Below, in pieces: positions 29,227 through 36,889 of a DNA stretch of 37,205 nt. Within the stretch, counting starts at the first letter, position 1, and every line of letters starts with the position of its first letter. Where the stretch lies: the IMG/VR virus record IMGVR_UViG_3300009506_001114, positions 1 through 37,205 of that record; one strand, given 5' to 3'. The notes beneath the pieces were generated by a model, which made no database searches, had not been told where the DNA came from, and saw only the letters and a list, made by a program, of their open reading frames with translations. This DNA is from a virus. The position numbers and the translations under genes were made by a program.

Positions 29227-29612
29227 TTTTTTGCCCGTTCCATCGCCTCGGGGTCGAGCTCGTTCAATTGCATCGCCGCCCAAAACAACTGGCTCACAAC
29301 CGATGCCGGGTATTCACAGCGAATTCGGTCAAGCGGCACCTTTTGTCCTTGCTCGTCACGCAGGCACCTGCTGACGAACTGAGCCTGAATACCTCGCCCG
29401 GCGCTCTTTGCCACTTTGCCGTCTTCTTCGGTCAGCCCCTGCCCATCGACGAACTCCCACCACTCGTCAAGCTCTTCACTGACGAGCTGGCGCAGGCTGT
29501 ACGCGAGCCTGGTGTCACCGTCCCTCATAATGACCGGCACCGTGCGTGGCTTCGCCGACAGTATCAATGGTTCGTCAACCAAAGGCCGACCTGCTTTCTT
29601 CTTCGCGCTCAT
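29190..29612 (-). CDS. Tail assembly chaperone (G-like)
   Basis: A 140-residue protein equivalent in place and layout to lambda gpG. MSAKKKAGRPLVDEPLILSA is a disordered basic start; then DTRLAYSLRQLVSEELDEWW, KVAKSAGRGIQAQFVSRCLR and ASVVSQLFWAAMQLNELDPE form helices. It binds tape measure and tail tube protein during assembly and is not in the finished virion, as known for the family. It contains the slippery heptamer near its 3' end, 36 bases before its stop. The ribosome site is AAGGAGAAAG before the ATG at 29612. Confidence 0.86.
   Translation of the reverse strand: MSAKKKAGRPLVDEPLILSAKPRTVPVIMRDGDTRLAYSLRQLVSEELDEWWEFVDGQGLTEEDGKVAKSAGRGIQAQFVSRCLRDEQGQKVPLDRIRCEYPASVVSQLFWAAMQLNELDPEAMERAKNGYKVRRTSGPE
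29226..29232 (-). promoter_or_regulatory. Slippery heptamer A_AAA_AAC for -1 frameshift
   Basis: On the coding strand the G gene reads GCA AAA AAC GGC in frame, so the heptamer A AAA AAC is in exactly the reading phase needed for simultaneous -1 slippage. The shifted ribosome continues CGG CTA CAA into the T frame, which stays open to the stop just before the tape measure gene. This is the known arrangement for tail chaperone frameshifting in siphoviruses, though lambda uses a different heptamer. Confidence 0.85.
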
Positions 29613-29641
29613 TGAATCTTTCTCCTTACGTCACGTTAATG

Positions 29642-30079
29642 CTACGGAGCCGCCGTCCACACCGGGGCGATCTCCACGCCTGCCGTCGTCTGGTTGCTAC
29701 ATATAATCGTACAGCTTGCCTCTGGCTGCGAGCCCTCTACTACTTCGCCCGGCGTGAACTCATCCAGCCAGCCGTAGAACTCAAGCGTGCTGTTGTCGGG
29801 GAAAGTGATCGTTATCAGCCCGTTCACGTTGAGCAGCTCGGTGACGACCTGATCGTATACCTGCGGGTCGTAGCTGGCCATGAACGTCATGTTGGTCAGG
29901 CTTTTGAGCTTCTTCGGCTGCTTCGTGCGCCACTCCGAGTTGCGCATCGTGGTGGTGTCGTTCTCACCGCCGCCGCTCATGCCGGGCGGTGTCACAGACT
30001 TCTCTTTGAACAGCAGCGTAACGCCGCTGGCAACGTCAAAGTCGATTTGTGTTGGGTGTCCGTCATTCAGGTACGACAT
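29642..30079 (-). CDS. Major tail tube protein
   Basis: A 145-residue beta-rich protein in the standard slot between tail terminator and tail chaperones. DGHPTQIDFDVASGVTLLFK, KKLKSLTNMTFMASYDPQVY and GLITITFPDNSTLEFYGWLD followed by EFTPGEVVEGSQPEASCTII fit the tail tube fold (strands, with the DxFTPGEVxEGxQPxA signature near the C-terminus). It polymerises around the tape measure to form the tube. AAAGGATTGTACT precedes the ATG. The most abundant tail protein of this phage, so it is also a possible target of the glycan cassette. Confidence 0.88.
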   Translation of the reverse strand: MSYLNDGHPTQIDFDVASGVTLLFKEKSVTPPGMSGGGENDTTTMRNSEWRTKQPKKLKSLTNMTFMASYDPQVYDQVVTELLNVNGLITITFPDNSTLEFYGWLDEFTPGEVVEGSQPEASCTIICSNQTTAGVEIAPVWTAAP

Positions 30080-30092
30080 AGTACAATCCTTT

Positions 30093-31085
30093 CTATATTT
30101 GCCTCATTGTCAGGAGGAAATTGACCGTGTGCAGATATCTGCGTTTACTGGTTCCGGGCTCAAGGCCGATGAAGTTGACCCCGCCCCGTGATATATTCTC
30201 AAGCAGGTAGTCAATACCGCCGCTGGTAGTGGTAACCTGCGCTACTGCATCGAATGCCGAAGCGATCGCGCTGGCCTTCGTCCAGCCGTCACCCCGATCT
30301 GTCGCGCGCACCAACAGCTCCACGCCGTAATGCTGCACGATGTCACCCGCCATGTGCCGCCCGTCCTTGACTGGGGCTGTATCAATAAAGGTCGCCGCGT
30401 CGTCCTCTACGGCTATGCCGTCAGGTATGGTGCCTACGTAGAGCGGCCATGCTATCCCGCTGCTTGGCAAGCTGCCGTGGCCCAGATTCACCGCGTAGGT
30501 GCGAAGCACGCTCGCGGGGCTGTCGGCCAATGTTGTCGTTTGAGCGAATACGCGCACAAGGTCGATGACCAAGTGTACCGGTACGCCGCCGGTGGCAGTG
30601 AACAACAGGCCCACGACTTCGCTTCCAGCAAAGTCTGCTACGGCCCCTTGGAACACGTACTGCCCGTTGCCACGCTCGACAAAAGTCCCACTCACCGCCG
30701 CCTGCGCCCCGCCGTCGATGATGCGGTAACCGCTCAGGCTGCCCCCGGTGAGTGCCGATCCCAGCGATGCGTTGAGCATCAGGAACGGTATAGACTGAGC
30801 CGTGTCGCGATAGAATTTCTCAATCAGGATCAGCACGTGTGCCGGTATTGCCCCGGTAGCGGTGAATAATAGACCGACGTTCTTGGTGGCCGTGAAGTCG
30901 GCTGTAACCCCTTCGAACAAATATTGACCGCTGCCCTTCTCCACTATGGTGCCGGACACCGGCTGCTGGGTGCCGCCGTCGATAACTCGGTAGCCGGTAA
31001 CGCTGGCTCCGGTCAGCGGCAGGCCGTCAAGCGAGCTGATGAGTGCGAACGGTATATCATGGGCTCTGTTTGGCAATAGTGGCAT
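30093..31085 (-). CDS. Tail terminator fused to two tandem beta domains
   Basis: A 330-residue protein. Residues 10-88 and 98-178 are two copies of one domain about 88 residues apart: IPFALISSLDGLPLTGASVT...GYRVIDGG and IPFLMLNASLGSALTGGSLS...GYRIIDGG, each ending VGLLFTATGxxP. Residues 195-330 then resemble a tail terminator / minor capsid family: IAWPLYVGTIPDGIAVEDDA, KDGRHMAGDIVQHYGVELLV, GWTKASAIASAFDAVAQV and RRYLHTVNFLLTMRQI. The terminator normally stands alone at about 130-150 residues. The added domains look like Ig- or BppU-like decoration domains and would sit at the proximal end of the tail. The ribosome site is weak (CAGGACATAACG). Confidence 0.8.
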   Translation of the reverse strand: MPLLPNRAHDIPFALISSLDGLPLTGASVTGYRVIDGGTQQPVSGTIVEKGSGQYLFEGVTADFTATKNVGLLFTATGAIPAHVLILIEKFYRDTAQSIPFLMLNASLGSALTGGSLSGYRIIDGGAQAAVSGTFVERGNGQYVFQGAVADFAGSEVVGLLFTATGGVPVHLVIDLVRVFAQTTTLADSPASVLRTYAVNLGHGSLPSSGIAWPLYVGTIPDGIAVEDDAATFIDTAPVKDGRHMAGDIVQHYGVELLVRATDRGDGWTKASAIASAFDAVAQVTTTSGGIDYLLENISRGGVNFIGLEPGTSKRRYLHTVNFLLTMRQI

Positions 31086-31087
31086 CG

Positions 31088-34000
31088 TTATGTCCTGCCC
31101 ATTACGCTATTGATGATGGTCAAATTGGGGTCAATTAGCCAAGCTGGTTTCACCCTTTGCCCCAGTGCAGCCGCCGTGCTGATTTGGACGCCTGAGGCAG
31201 CAGCCAAGGCCCACTGCACCACTTGTGACCCATCCAGCCCGACCGATACATTGACGCTGCCTGTCAGAGCCCTAGCGGCCCTGATGACTCCGCTGGCGGT
31301 TATGGTAATCGCTGATTGGCCCGCGATGGGCACAATGAGAGCCAAAGACCCGGTGGAGGTGGTGGTAACGGTGATGGCCCCGGCGAGTGCTCGCTGCAGT
31401 CCGAGCAGGGCCGTGGCGGCCGTTTGGAGCCCTACAACGCCAGCCACGCCCACTGACATTGAGGGAGTAGTAATCGTCCCGATTGTCACATTCGACGCGC
31501 CAGACAGCTGTTGCGCAAGCACTACGGCTCCTGTGGCGGTTGTCGTAACCGCTGAGACGCCTGCAAGGTCAACCACGGCCGCCGTAACGGTCAGATCAGC
31601 CGTAGTACTCACCTGTATGTCAGCTTGCCCGACGAGGCTCCTGACTAGGCTCAAGCTGGCCGTCGTGGCAAGGCTCACTGTGGAGGCCCCTGCAAGATCG
31701 ATTTGGCCCTGCACGCTCAATGTGGAGGTCGTGGTAATAAGAACGTCTGCCGCACTCGTAAGGGCAACGGAGGAGCTCAGTTGGCCGGTTGCAGCCACGG
31801 TCAGGGCTGTCGCTCCGTTCACGGTACGTGCGACCTGTGCCTGACCGCTCACCGTTATGGCGATATCTGATTGCCCCGTAAGACCAAGTGCGACAGACGC
31901 CTGTCCGGTGGTCGTTACGGTGATGGAACTCTGGCCTATCAGGGCGTTGGCCGTGAGCCCTATGAAATCGAAATTGAAGAAATGTATGGGGTTGCCCGGC
32001 AGTGCCTGCTCTATGCGGATTTGTATTTGCCCGCCCGAAATATAATCGGCGTCGTCAAACAGGCTGAAACTGTAGGTGCCGTCAACCGTCGTGCTGGGGA
32101 AGTCCGTTGAGTCGGCGGTGACATTGTCCCAGTTGGTTGTATTGTAATTGTACTGCTGTAGCTTCAATAGGTGGGCTATGTTGCCTTCGTAGTGGCCTAC
32201 TATGGTGAGCCGCAAGTTCGTGGTGGGCACTGCGATTTCTTCACCAAAGGTAAAGTCAAACCTCAGCCCCGGCGTGCCCGCAGTCTCGCCAAGTATAAGA
32301 GAGCCGCCGCCTATGTCATATACGTCCGGCAGCGTGCCGCCGTCCAGCGTGCCAGCCGTCAGGGTGTAGCTCGATGGATGATCCCATGGAATCAGTATGC
32401 TTAGGTCGGCAGCGGTATTGATCGCAAGATCTGCTTGGGCTGCCAATGGCACCGCAAGCCCAAGCGTAGCTGTGGTCGTTATGGCGATATCGCTCTGCCC
32501 GCTTATGGCCCGAGCTACACCAGCGGCGCCGGTGGCGGTTAGGCGGACGCTGCTTTGGCCCTGAGTCGCTAGCGCAACGTTCAATGCCGCCGTGGTGGTG
32601 ACGGCAACTGCACTGGTGCCCTGTAGAGCTACCTGCCCCTGTATTGATACGTCGGCGGTGGCGGCAATCGCAACGTCAGATTGGGCCGAGAGTGATACTG
32701 CCAAGGAGAGGACGCCGGAGATCGTTGTGGTGACGTCGCTCTGGCCGGTAATGCCTCGATTCACTGAGACCGCAGCACTGACTGTGATGGTGATGTCGCT
32801 TTGACCGGCGATGCTCGTTGTGACAGATACGTTGCCCGCAGTAGTTAGAGCTACATCGCTCTGGCCTGCGATTGTCCTCACAACAGAAAGGACACCTGCT
32901 GTTGATAGAGCTACGTCTGCTTGACCGGCAATATTTCTGGCGACTTCAAGTACGCCCGCAGTCGCAAGAGAAACATCACTCTGACCGGCAAGGGCGACTT
33001 GTCCAGTGACAGTTAAAACACTAACAGTTGTAAGGGTAACGTCTGACTGACCAGCCACTCCGCGTGTGACACTCAAATCGCCTGTAGTTGACAAAGCCAC
33101 ATCACTTTGACCTGCAACACCCGTTGTAACAGTCAAAGCACCTGTAGCTGTAGTCTCAATTCGTGGACCACCACGACCGGATGTTGGGTATTTGGTAGCA
33201 AGAGCAGCAACTTCGGCAGCGGTTAGGGCTTTGGGAAAAATACCGATTTCATCATAGGTGCCGGGGCAATAAGAGGCGGGAGAACTATTGAAATTCCTGC
33301 ATCCGATGAGAACATTATCCGCTTGGGTATACTCTGAAAATGTGATTCCTGATGTATCTCCCGGTGCCCCCGGATTGAGTGCAACGGATGATCCATTCAC
33401 ATAGATGAGTATTCCGCCAACACCTCCAATCGTAGAGTCGGCTACGCCCGCCAAGTGATACCAGCCCGTTGCTCCATTTGGAAAGACGGCACTATTGGTA
33501 ATCGCCGGTGCTACATTTCCACCAGCCTTATAGGCGAATCCAACAGTTCCATCACTGTTCGCCTCTAAAACAATAGCATCCTCGCCAGTCCCCCCGACAC
33601 CGCAAATGGCTTTGTACGCCCCTTGCCCGTCATTGAGTTTGATCCAGAGAGCAAAGCTAACACTGCCCCGTAGAATTGTCTGCAATGATGAGCCAATATT
33701 TATACGGTCTGGTGACGTACCAAGACTAAAACCCCCGTCAATCTTGCCTGACCCAGTATATTGTTCGCTGCTGTAGTTATTCTGATCATTTACAATAGTA
33801 CCGTCATACACACCCTTCTCGTCGGTGACTTTTGAGTCAGATGCGTTATCTTCAAGGCGATACCAAAGCACAGGTGATGCGGGTAGGTAGTTACTGCTCA
33901 ACGAGCGTGTAACACTCAAGCTGGCAGTTGTCGATATGGCTATGTCACTCTGGCCCGCAACAGTCCTTGCAACAGACAAGGCACCAGTAGTTGTAACAGC

Positions 34001-34927
34001 AACATCCGTTTGACCGGCAACCGTTTTCGGGACAGTCAAATCACTGGTTGTGCTTACAGCAATATCACTCTGGCCGGCCAAACTGACTATTCGGCCTAAC
34101 GCGGCAGCCGTCGTGATGGATATGTCACTTTGTGCCAGTAGCTGGGGCTGGGCGTCTATTGCACCCGTGACTGACATACTTACGTCACTCTGACCTGCAA
34201 TGGTGCGGGCGACACCTAATGCGCTCGTCGTGGATATGGCTATGGCTGATATTCCGGCCAAGGGAACCGCCGCAGCAGCTTCCTGCCATGCGCCCATCAG
34301 GATTGCGCTATCATCAGAACCGTCAGCCGTCCAGACGTGAGATTCGTCGCCAGTACCCGATTGTATGCTATAGCCTACGGCTGATTGATATGATCCCTCG
34401 TCGTAACTGTACTCGCCGGGAGTGCCATCATCTATGAGATGCGTGCCGGGTGAAAATCCAGTATGAGCATCCTTTTCACCGTGACCATTGACTGATACGC
34501 ATACGGAACCGTCTGGGACGTTGGCGATGGTGGCGGTTGGCGTGGCGGAATCGTTGTTGTCCGAGTCCGAGCCAAAAAATGAGGCGTCTGCGCCTGCATT
34601 GGTGTAATCCGTAATCGAATAGCGGATCGTCGCTGTTGCCGTATTGGGGATGCTGACGTTGCGAGACACGCCATCATCTGGGTCTAAAAAGTACCACATC
34701 TCAACATTGGTTTCTGTGGCACCTATAATCCCATTCACCTGTTGCATGGCTGTGGGTGTGCCGCCCGAAGCATAAGTGGGTGCCCCTCCACCGCGAGAGG
34801 TGCTGCCACCTATGACCATAGCTAACACAAGCAGCTTGCTGTTCGTCCCTGCCGTAAACGCCACATCTATAGGCGATGCAGACGAGCTGCCTGTTTGATG
34901 GCCCGCACTGTTATACGCAAACGCCAT
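31088..34927 (-). CDS. Giant 1279-residue repeat protein with two inserted beta-sandwich domains
   Basis: Domain order: residues 1-220 a beta-rich domain ending DSAILMGAWQEA; 221-343 six 20-residue repeats; 344-582 a LamG/concanavalin-type lectin domain (VLWYRLEDNASDSKVTDEKG, SVSFALWIKLNDGQGAYKAI, TYDEIGIFPKALTAAEVAAL); 588-845 about 12 more repeats; 846-995 a second inserted beta domain (LRFDFTFGEEIAVPTTNLRL, QIQIRIEQALPGNPIHFFNF); 996-1260 about 12 more repeats; and a C-terminal WLIDPNLTIINSVMGRT. The consensus repeat is roughly V/I-AGQSDVAxTTTGxLxVxRx. No signal peptide. Very likely a tail fibre or virion surface protein in the tail gene block, but its exact place is unknown. GGAG before the ATG at 34927. 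Confidence 0.84.
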   Translation of the reverse strand: MAFAYNSAGHQTGSSSASPIDVAFTAGTNSKLLVLAMVIGGSTSRGGGAPTYASGGTPTAMQQVNGIIGATETNVEMWYFLDPDDGVSRNVSIPNTATATIRYSITDYTNAGADASFFGSDSDNNDSATPTATIANVPDGSVCVSVNGHGEKDAHTGFSPGTHLIDDGTPGEYSYDEGSYQSAVGYSIQSGTGDESHVWTADGSDDSAILMGAWQEAAAAVPLAGISAIAISTTSALGVARTIAGQSDVSMSVTGAIDAQPQLLAQSDISITTAAALGRIVSLAGQSDIAVSTTSDLTVPKTVAGQTDVAVTTTGALSVARTVAGQSDIAISTTASLSVTRSLSSNYLPASPVLWYRLEDNASDSKVTDEKGVYDGTIVNDQNNYSSEQYTGSGKIDGGFSLGTSPDRINIGSSLQTILRGSVSFALWIKLNDGQGAYKAICGVGGTGEDAIVLEANSDGTVGFAYKAGGNVAPAITNSAVFPNGATGWYHLAGVADSTIGGVGGILIYVNGSSVALNPGAPGDTSGITFSEYTQADNVLIGCRNFNSSPASYCPGTYDEIGIFPKALTAAEVAALATKYPTSGRGGPRIETTATGALTVTTGVAGQSDVALSTTGDLSVTRGVAGQSDVTLTTVSVLTVTGQVALAGQSDVSLATAGVLEVARNIAGQADVALSTAGVLSVVRTIAGQSDVALTTAGNVSVTTSIAGQSDITITVSAAVSVNRGITGQSDVTTTISGVLSLAVSLSAQSDVAIAATADVSIQGQVALQGTSAVAVTTTAALNVALATQGQSSVRLTATGAAGVARAISGQSDIAITTTATLGLAVPLAAQADLAINTAADLSILIPWDHPSSYTLTAGTLDGGTLPDVYDIGGGSLILGETAGTPGLRFDFTFGEEIAVPTTNLRLTIVGHYEGNIAHLLKLQQYNYNTTNWDNVTADSTDFPSTTVDGTYSFSLFDDADYISGGQIQIRIEQALPGNPIHFFNFDFIGLTANALIGQSSITVTTTGQASVALGLTGQSDIAITVSGQAQVARTVNGATALTVAATGQLSSSVALTSAADVLITTTSTLSVQGQIDLAGASTVSLATTASLSLVRSLVGQADIQVSTTADLTVTAAVVDLAGVSAVTTTATGAVVLAQQLSGASNVTIGTITTPSMSVGVAGVVGLQTAATALLGLQRALAGAITVTTTSTGSLALIVPIAGQSAITITASGVIRAARALTGSVNVSVGLDGSQVVQWALAAASGVQISTAAALGQRVKPAWLIDPNLTIINSVMGRT
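31142..34267 (-). repeat. About 30 copies of a 20-residue (60-base) repeat
   Basis: Copies begin with (V/I/L)AGQ(S/T/A)D(V/I), for example at residues 243, 283, 303 and 323, spaced exactly 20 residues. Each has a Thr/Ser-rich middle (AVTTTGAL, AISTTASL) and a SVAR-like end. Two sandwich domains interrupt the series (about 33182-33898 and 31943-32392). The regular strand-turn period suggests a beta-solenoid or similar rod. The Ser/Thr content would permit O-glycosylation. Three related copies are at the C-terminus of the tail tip gene. Confidence 0.85.
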
Positions 34928-35225
34928 TCAACTGCTTCTCCAAAGCTCCTTTGATGGCCGCCTCACAAAAATATTCCTTGCACACTACCGGCTTGGTGTC
35001 GTGTATTGCGCATTGCGATTTGCCGTCAACAATCCGCAGGTGGATACACGTCATGGGTATCTTGATCCCTAGCTGCCCCTTGCGGTTGCAAACCGGCTGG
35101 CAATTGTGATACTCGATCAACCGCTTGATTTCTTTCGGGTCGTCGCGGAATGACCTGTTGCTCATCCAGAACGAGTAGGTTCTGCAACATGCCCCGCATC
35201 GCTTACATTTAGGTGTAAGTTCCAT
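34911..35225 (-). CDS. CxxCGxCC (YkgJ-type) cysteine cluster protein
   Basis: A 104-residue protein with Cys7, Cys10, Cys13 and Cys14 in MELTPKCKRCGACCRTYSFW, and further Cys in QPVCNRKGQLG, IPMTCIHLRIVDGKSQCAIH and PVVCKEYFCEAA. This is the YkgJ zinc- or iron-cluster family, of uncertain biochemical role. It lies between structural genes, which is an unusual place for it. Its stop overlaps the start of the 1279-residue repeat gene by 17 bases. It could help modify a virion protein or bind metal; no function is assigned. The start at 35225 has only a weak ribosome site (CGGTAG). Confidence 0.8.
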   Translation of the reverse strand: MELTPKCKRCGACCRTYSFWMSNRSFRDDPKEIKRLIEYHNCQPVCNRKGQLGIKIPMTCIHLRIVDGKSQCAIHDTKPVVCKEYFCEAAIKGALEKQLNGVCV

Positions 35226-35279
35226 CTACCGGCCCGTACCATAAGCAGCGGCTTATCACCAACAACACGTACAAAGTGC

Positions 35280-35303
35280 GTGGCACGCCATAAGACGTGC
35301 CAC
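35280..35303 (-). terminator. Hairpin between structural genes
   Basis: GTGGCACG at 35280-35287 and CGTGCCAC at 35296-35303 form a perfect 8-bp stem with an 8-base loop. It lies in the only sizeable gap (92 bases) of the late operon, after the gene at 35318 and before the Cys-cluster gene. No strong T-run follows on the - strand, so it may be an attenuator, an mRNA-stabilising hairpin or a weak terminator. Confidence 0.45.
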
Positions 35304-35317
35304 ACAACTCTCATTCG

Positions 35318-35731
35318 TTAATCGCAGGTGATATCGAGGTCACCGGCGGCAAAGCTCGGCGTGTCACCGTTGCCGACAGCCTTGGGCGTGGTGAGGTCGC
35401 CGTGGCAGATGACGTAGCCTTCGCCCCATGTACCGCTGCTTACAAGGGCGAAGTGTGTCACCGTGCCCCACGAGCCGCTGGCCTGATTGAACGTGATCGC
35501 GTTGGCGTTGTCGATCGCGCCAGCCGCAGCCGGATCCCAGTCGCTGCCTGACGTTGCCTTGCGGGCGTAGTTGTTGGAATTGGGCACCTCGTTTATACCA
35601 GAGCCAGAGGCTGCGTCTGCCGGGTCGGCAGTACACAGGGCCACGTATGCCGTTGGCATTGCCCATGCGTTCTTGCCAACCATGTGCTCGAGTATGTATC
35701 TTTCTGTTCTGTCACTTGCACTGCCTGCCAT
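35318..35731 (-). CDS. Small beta-rich phage structural protein (paralog B)
   Basis: A 137-residue protein. After a helical start (MAGSASDRTERYILEHMVGK) it runs TAYVALCTADPADAASGSGI, NNYARKATSGSDWDPAA, FNQASGSWGTVTHFALVSSG and GDTPSFAAGDLDITCD. The plan (YVAL, NYAR, xWGxVTxF, FxAGxLxI) matches the 129-residue protein at 25972, so the two are probably paralogs. AAAGGAGTATTACG before the ATG is the strongest ribosome site in this block, suggesting abundant product. Possibly a virion decoration or tail-associated protein; its slot between head-closure genes and tail genes could also fit a neck component. Confidence 0.7.
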   Translation of the reverse strand: MAGSASDRTERYILEHMVGKNAWAMPTAYVALCTADPADAASGSGINEVPNSNNYARKATSGSDWDPAAAGAIDNANAITFNQASGSWGTVTHFALVSSGTWGEGYVICHGDLTTPKAVGNGDTPSFAAGDLDITCD

Positions 35732-35743
35732 CGTAATACTCCT

Positions 35744-36172
35744 TTACTTAATGCCATCGGCAATAATCGCCAAAATTTCAGCCCGTTTGGTTTTTGCGGG
35801 CGTTTCAAGAAACTTCCACTGTTGGTTTTGACCCCTGTTGAACCATATCGGATGGTTCACTCTCGCAGTCGCAATCTTGTCGGCATGCTTGATGTTGAAA
35901 GCCTTGCCATGTGCTGCGTTGGGTACTTCATGCACGTAAGCGGCATAATCTGCGGTGTAGCCTACGACGACTTCCATCTCGCCAACGCGGCGGGTGAAGG
36001 CACTGTCGTGAAGGATGCCGGTTTGAACGGGGCATATCTCCTGACTCTCGCCCTGAAGGTACTGACCAGCCTTGATGAGCGCCGGGCCAACCTTCCGTTT
36101 GAGTTCGGCCTGCGTGCGAACCAGTTTGTTGATCATGCTGGCCGCACCCTTGAGTTCAAATACAGTCGCCAT
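35744..36172 (-). CDS. HK97 gp10-like head-tail connector / tail-completion protein
   Basis: A 142-residue protein with VFELKGAASMINKLVRTQAE, KVGPALIKAGQYLQGESQEI, PVQTGILHDSAFTRRVGEME and VVVGYTADYAAYVHEVPNAA. The PVxTGxLxxS...VGxxAxYAxYVHE pattern is the HK97 gp10 family. In siphoviruses such proteins sit between head-closure and tail terminator and help join head to tail. It is coupled to the preceding gene by TAATG. The length is normal. Confidence 0.86.
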   Translation of the reverse strand: MATVFELKGAASMINKLVRTQAELKRKVGPALIKAGQYLQGESQEICPVQTGILHDSAFTRRVGEMEVVVGYTADYAAYVHEVPNAAHGKAFNIKHADKIATARVNHPIWFNRGQNQQWKFLETPAKTKRAEILAIIADGIK

Positions 36173-36537
36173 TACAGATACGCCGTTCGTAGATACTCCG
36201 TATATTTGAGATTGGGCAGCTTTTCAAACTGCTGCACCTCCCAAGCGTCCTCGTTGTTTTTCGGTACGCTCAAGTCACTGACGTTAGCGAGTGTGCCGTG
36301 CCACAGCACGCCGCCGGGCCGCATGTCAACATTAACGTATACCACAGCACGTGACACGACCGTTGCGCCGTTTGCGTTGATAAACTCAACGGCCTTTTCT
36401 TCCCACCGGCACTCGACTTCGACTGGGCTGGCATATTGCGGGTCGCCGTCATCGTCAAAATCTTGACCGCCCGACGCCTCACTGCCGGGCGGCCAGTACA
36501 CCGCCGTGTCCTTCAGCATGCGGGTGATAATGCTCAT
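36172..36537 (-). CDS. Putative head-closure protein
   Basis: A 121-residue beta-rich protein. LKDTAVYWPPGSEASGGQDF, YASPVEVECRWEEKAVEFIN, SRAVVYVNVDMRPGGVLWHG and WEVQQFEKLPNLKYTEYLR fit the head-closure (stopper) proteins found before HK97 gp10-like genes; the CRWEEK...VYV region is typical. AAAGGAATGAC before the ATG. Family identity rests on layout and the short motif, so it is only moderately sure. Confidence 0.72.
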   Translation of the reverse strand: MSIITRMLKDTAVYWPPGSEASGGQDFDDDGDPQYASPVEVECRWEEKAVEFINANGATVVSRAVVYVNVDMRPGGVLWHGTLANVSDLSVPKNNEDAWEVQQFEKLPNLKYTEYLRTAYL

Positions 36538-36538
36538 G

Positions 36539-36877
36539 TCATTCCTTTTTGATCGCCGTGACCAGCGTTCGCATTTCTTTTTTCACGTCACACAGATGCG
36601 AGTCAATGCTGTCAAATCGTTCGCCAGCCACCTTCTGCCGTTCGTCGTGGAACTTTTCAAGCCCGTTGAATCGGTCGTCAAGACGCCGTACAATTTGCTC
36701 GCAATTTGCTGTACGTTGCACATCACTCATCTTCATGTCGCATTCGGATCGCGTTATGACGCTACGTGACGATCCGTTGCCGTTGCTGCTACGCAGCAGC
36801 AGCGGCAGCACTTCGCGTATTATCAAGACGGCGAATATGCCGCCCACTCCCAGATGCGTAATCAAATCGCCCGTCAT
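36539..36877 (-). CDS. Single-TM coiled-coil protein
   Basis: A 112-residue protein with one hydrophobic N-terminal helix (HLGVGGIFAVLIIREVLPLL, residues 8-27), a Ser/Asn/Gly spacer, and a helical acidic/basic C-terminal half (SDVQRTANCEQIVRRLDDRF; HDERQKVAGERFDSIDSHL). The plan is like some phage membrane proteins near head-tail genes, including certain class III holins and spanin-like proteins, but no diagnostic motif is present. I can only say it is a membrane protein with a cytosolic or periplasmic coiled coil. GGAGTGTAACT precedes the ATG, and it is close to, but not overlapping, the head-closure gene. Confidence 0.66.
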   Translation of the reverse strand: MTGDLITHLGVGGIFAVLIIREVLPLLLRSSNGNGSSRSVITRSECDMKMSDVQRTANCEQIVRRLDDRFNGLEKFHDERQKVAGERFDSIDSHLCDVKKEMRTLVTAIKKE

Positions 36878-36889
36878 AGTTACACTCCA

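Noticed and set aside
31110-31844. Plus-strand 244-residue ORF opposite the repeat protein
   Set aside because: It arises from the 60-base periodic coding repeats on the other strand.
36539-36877. Firm holin assignment
   Set aside because: One TM helix and a coiled coil are compatible but no lysis gene is adjacent and no diagnostic motif is present.
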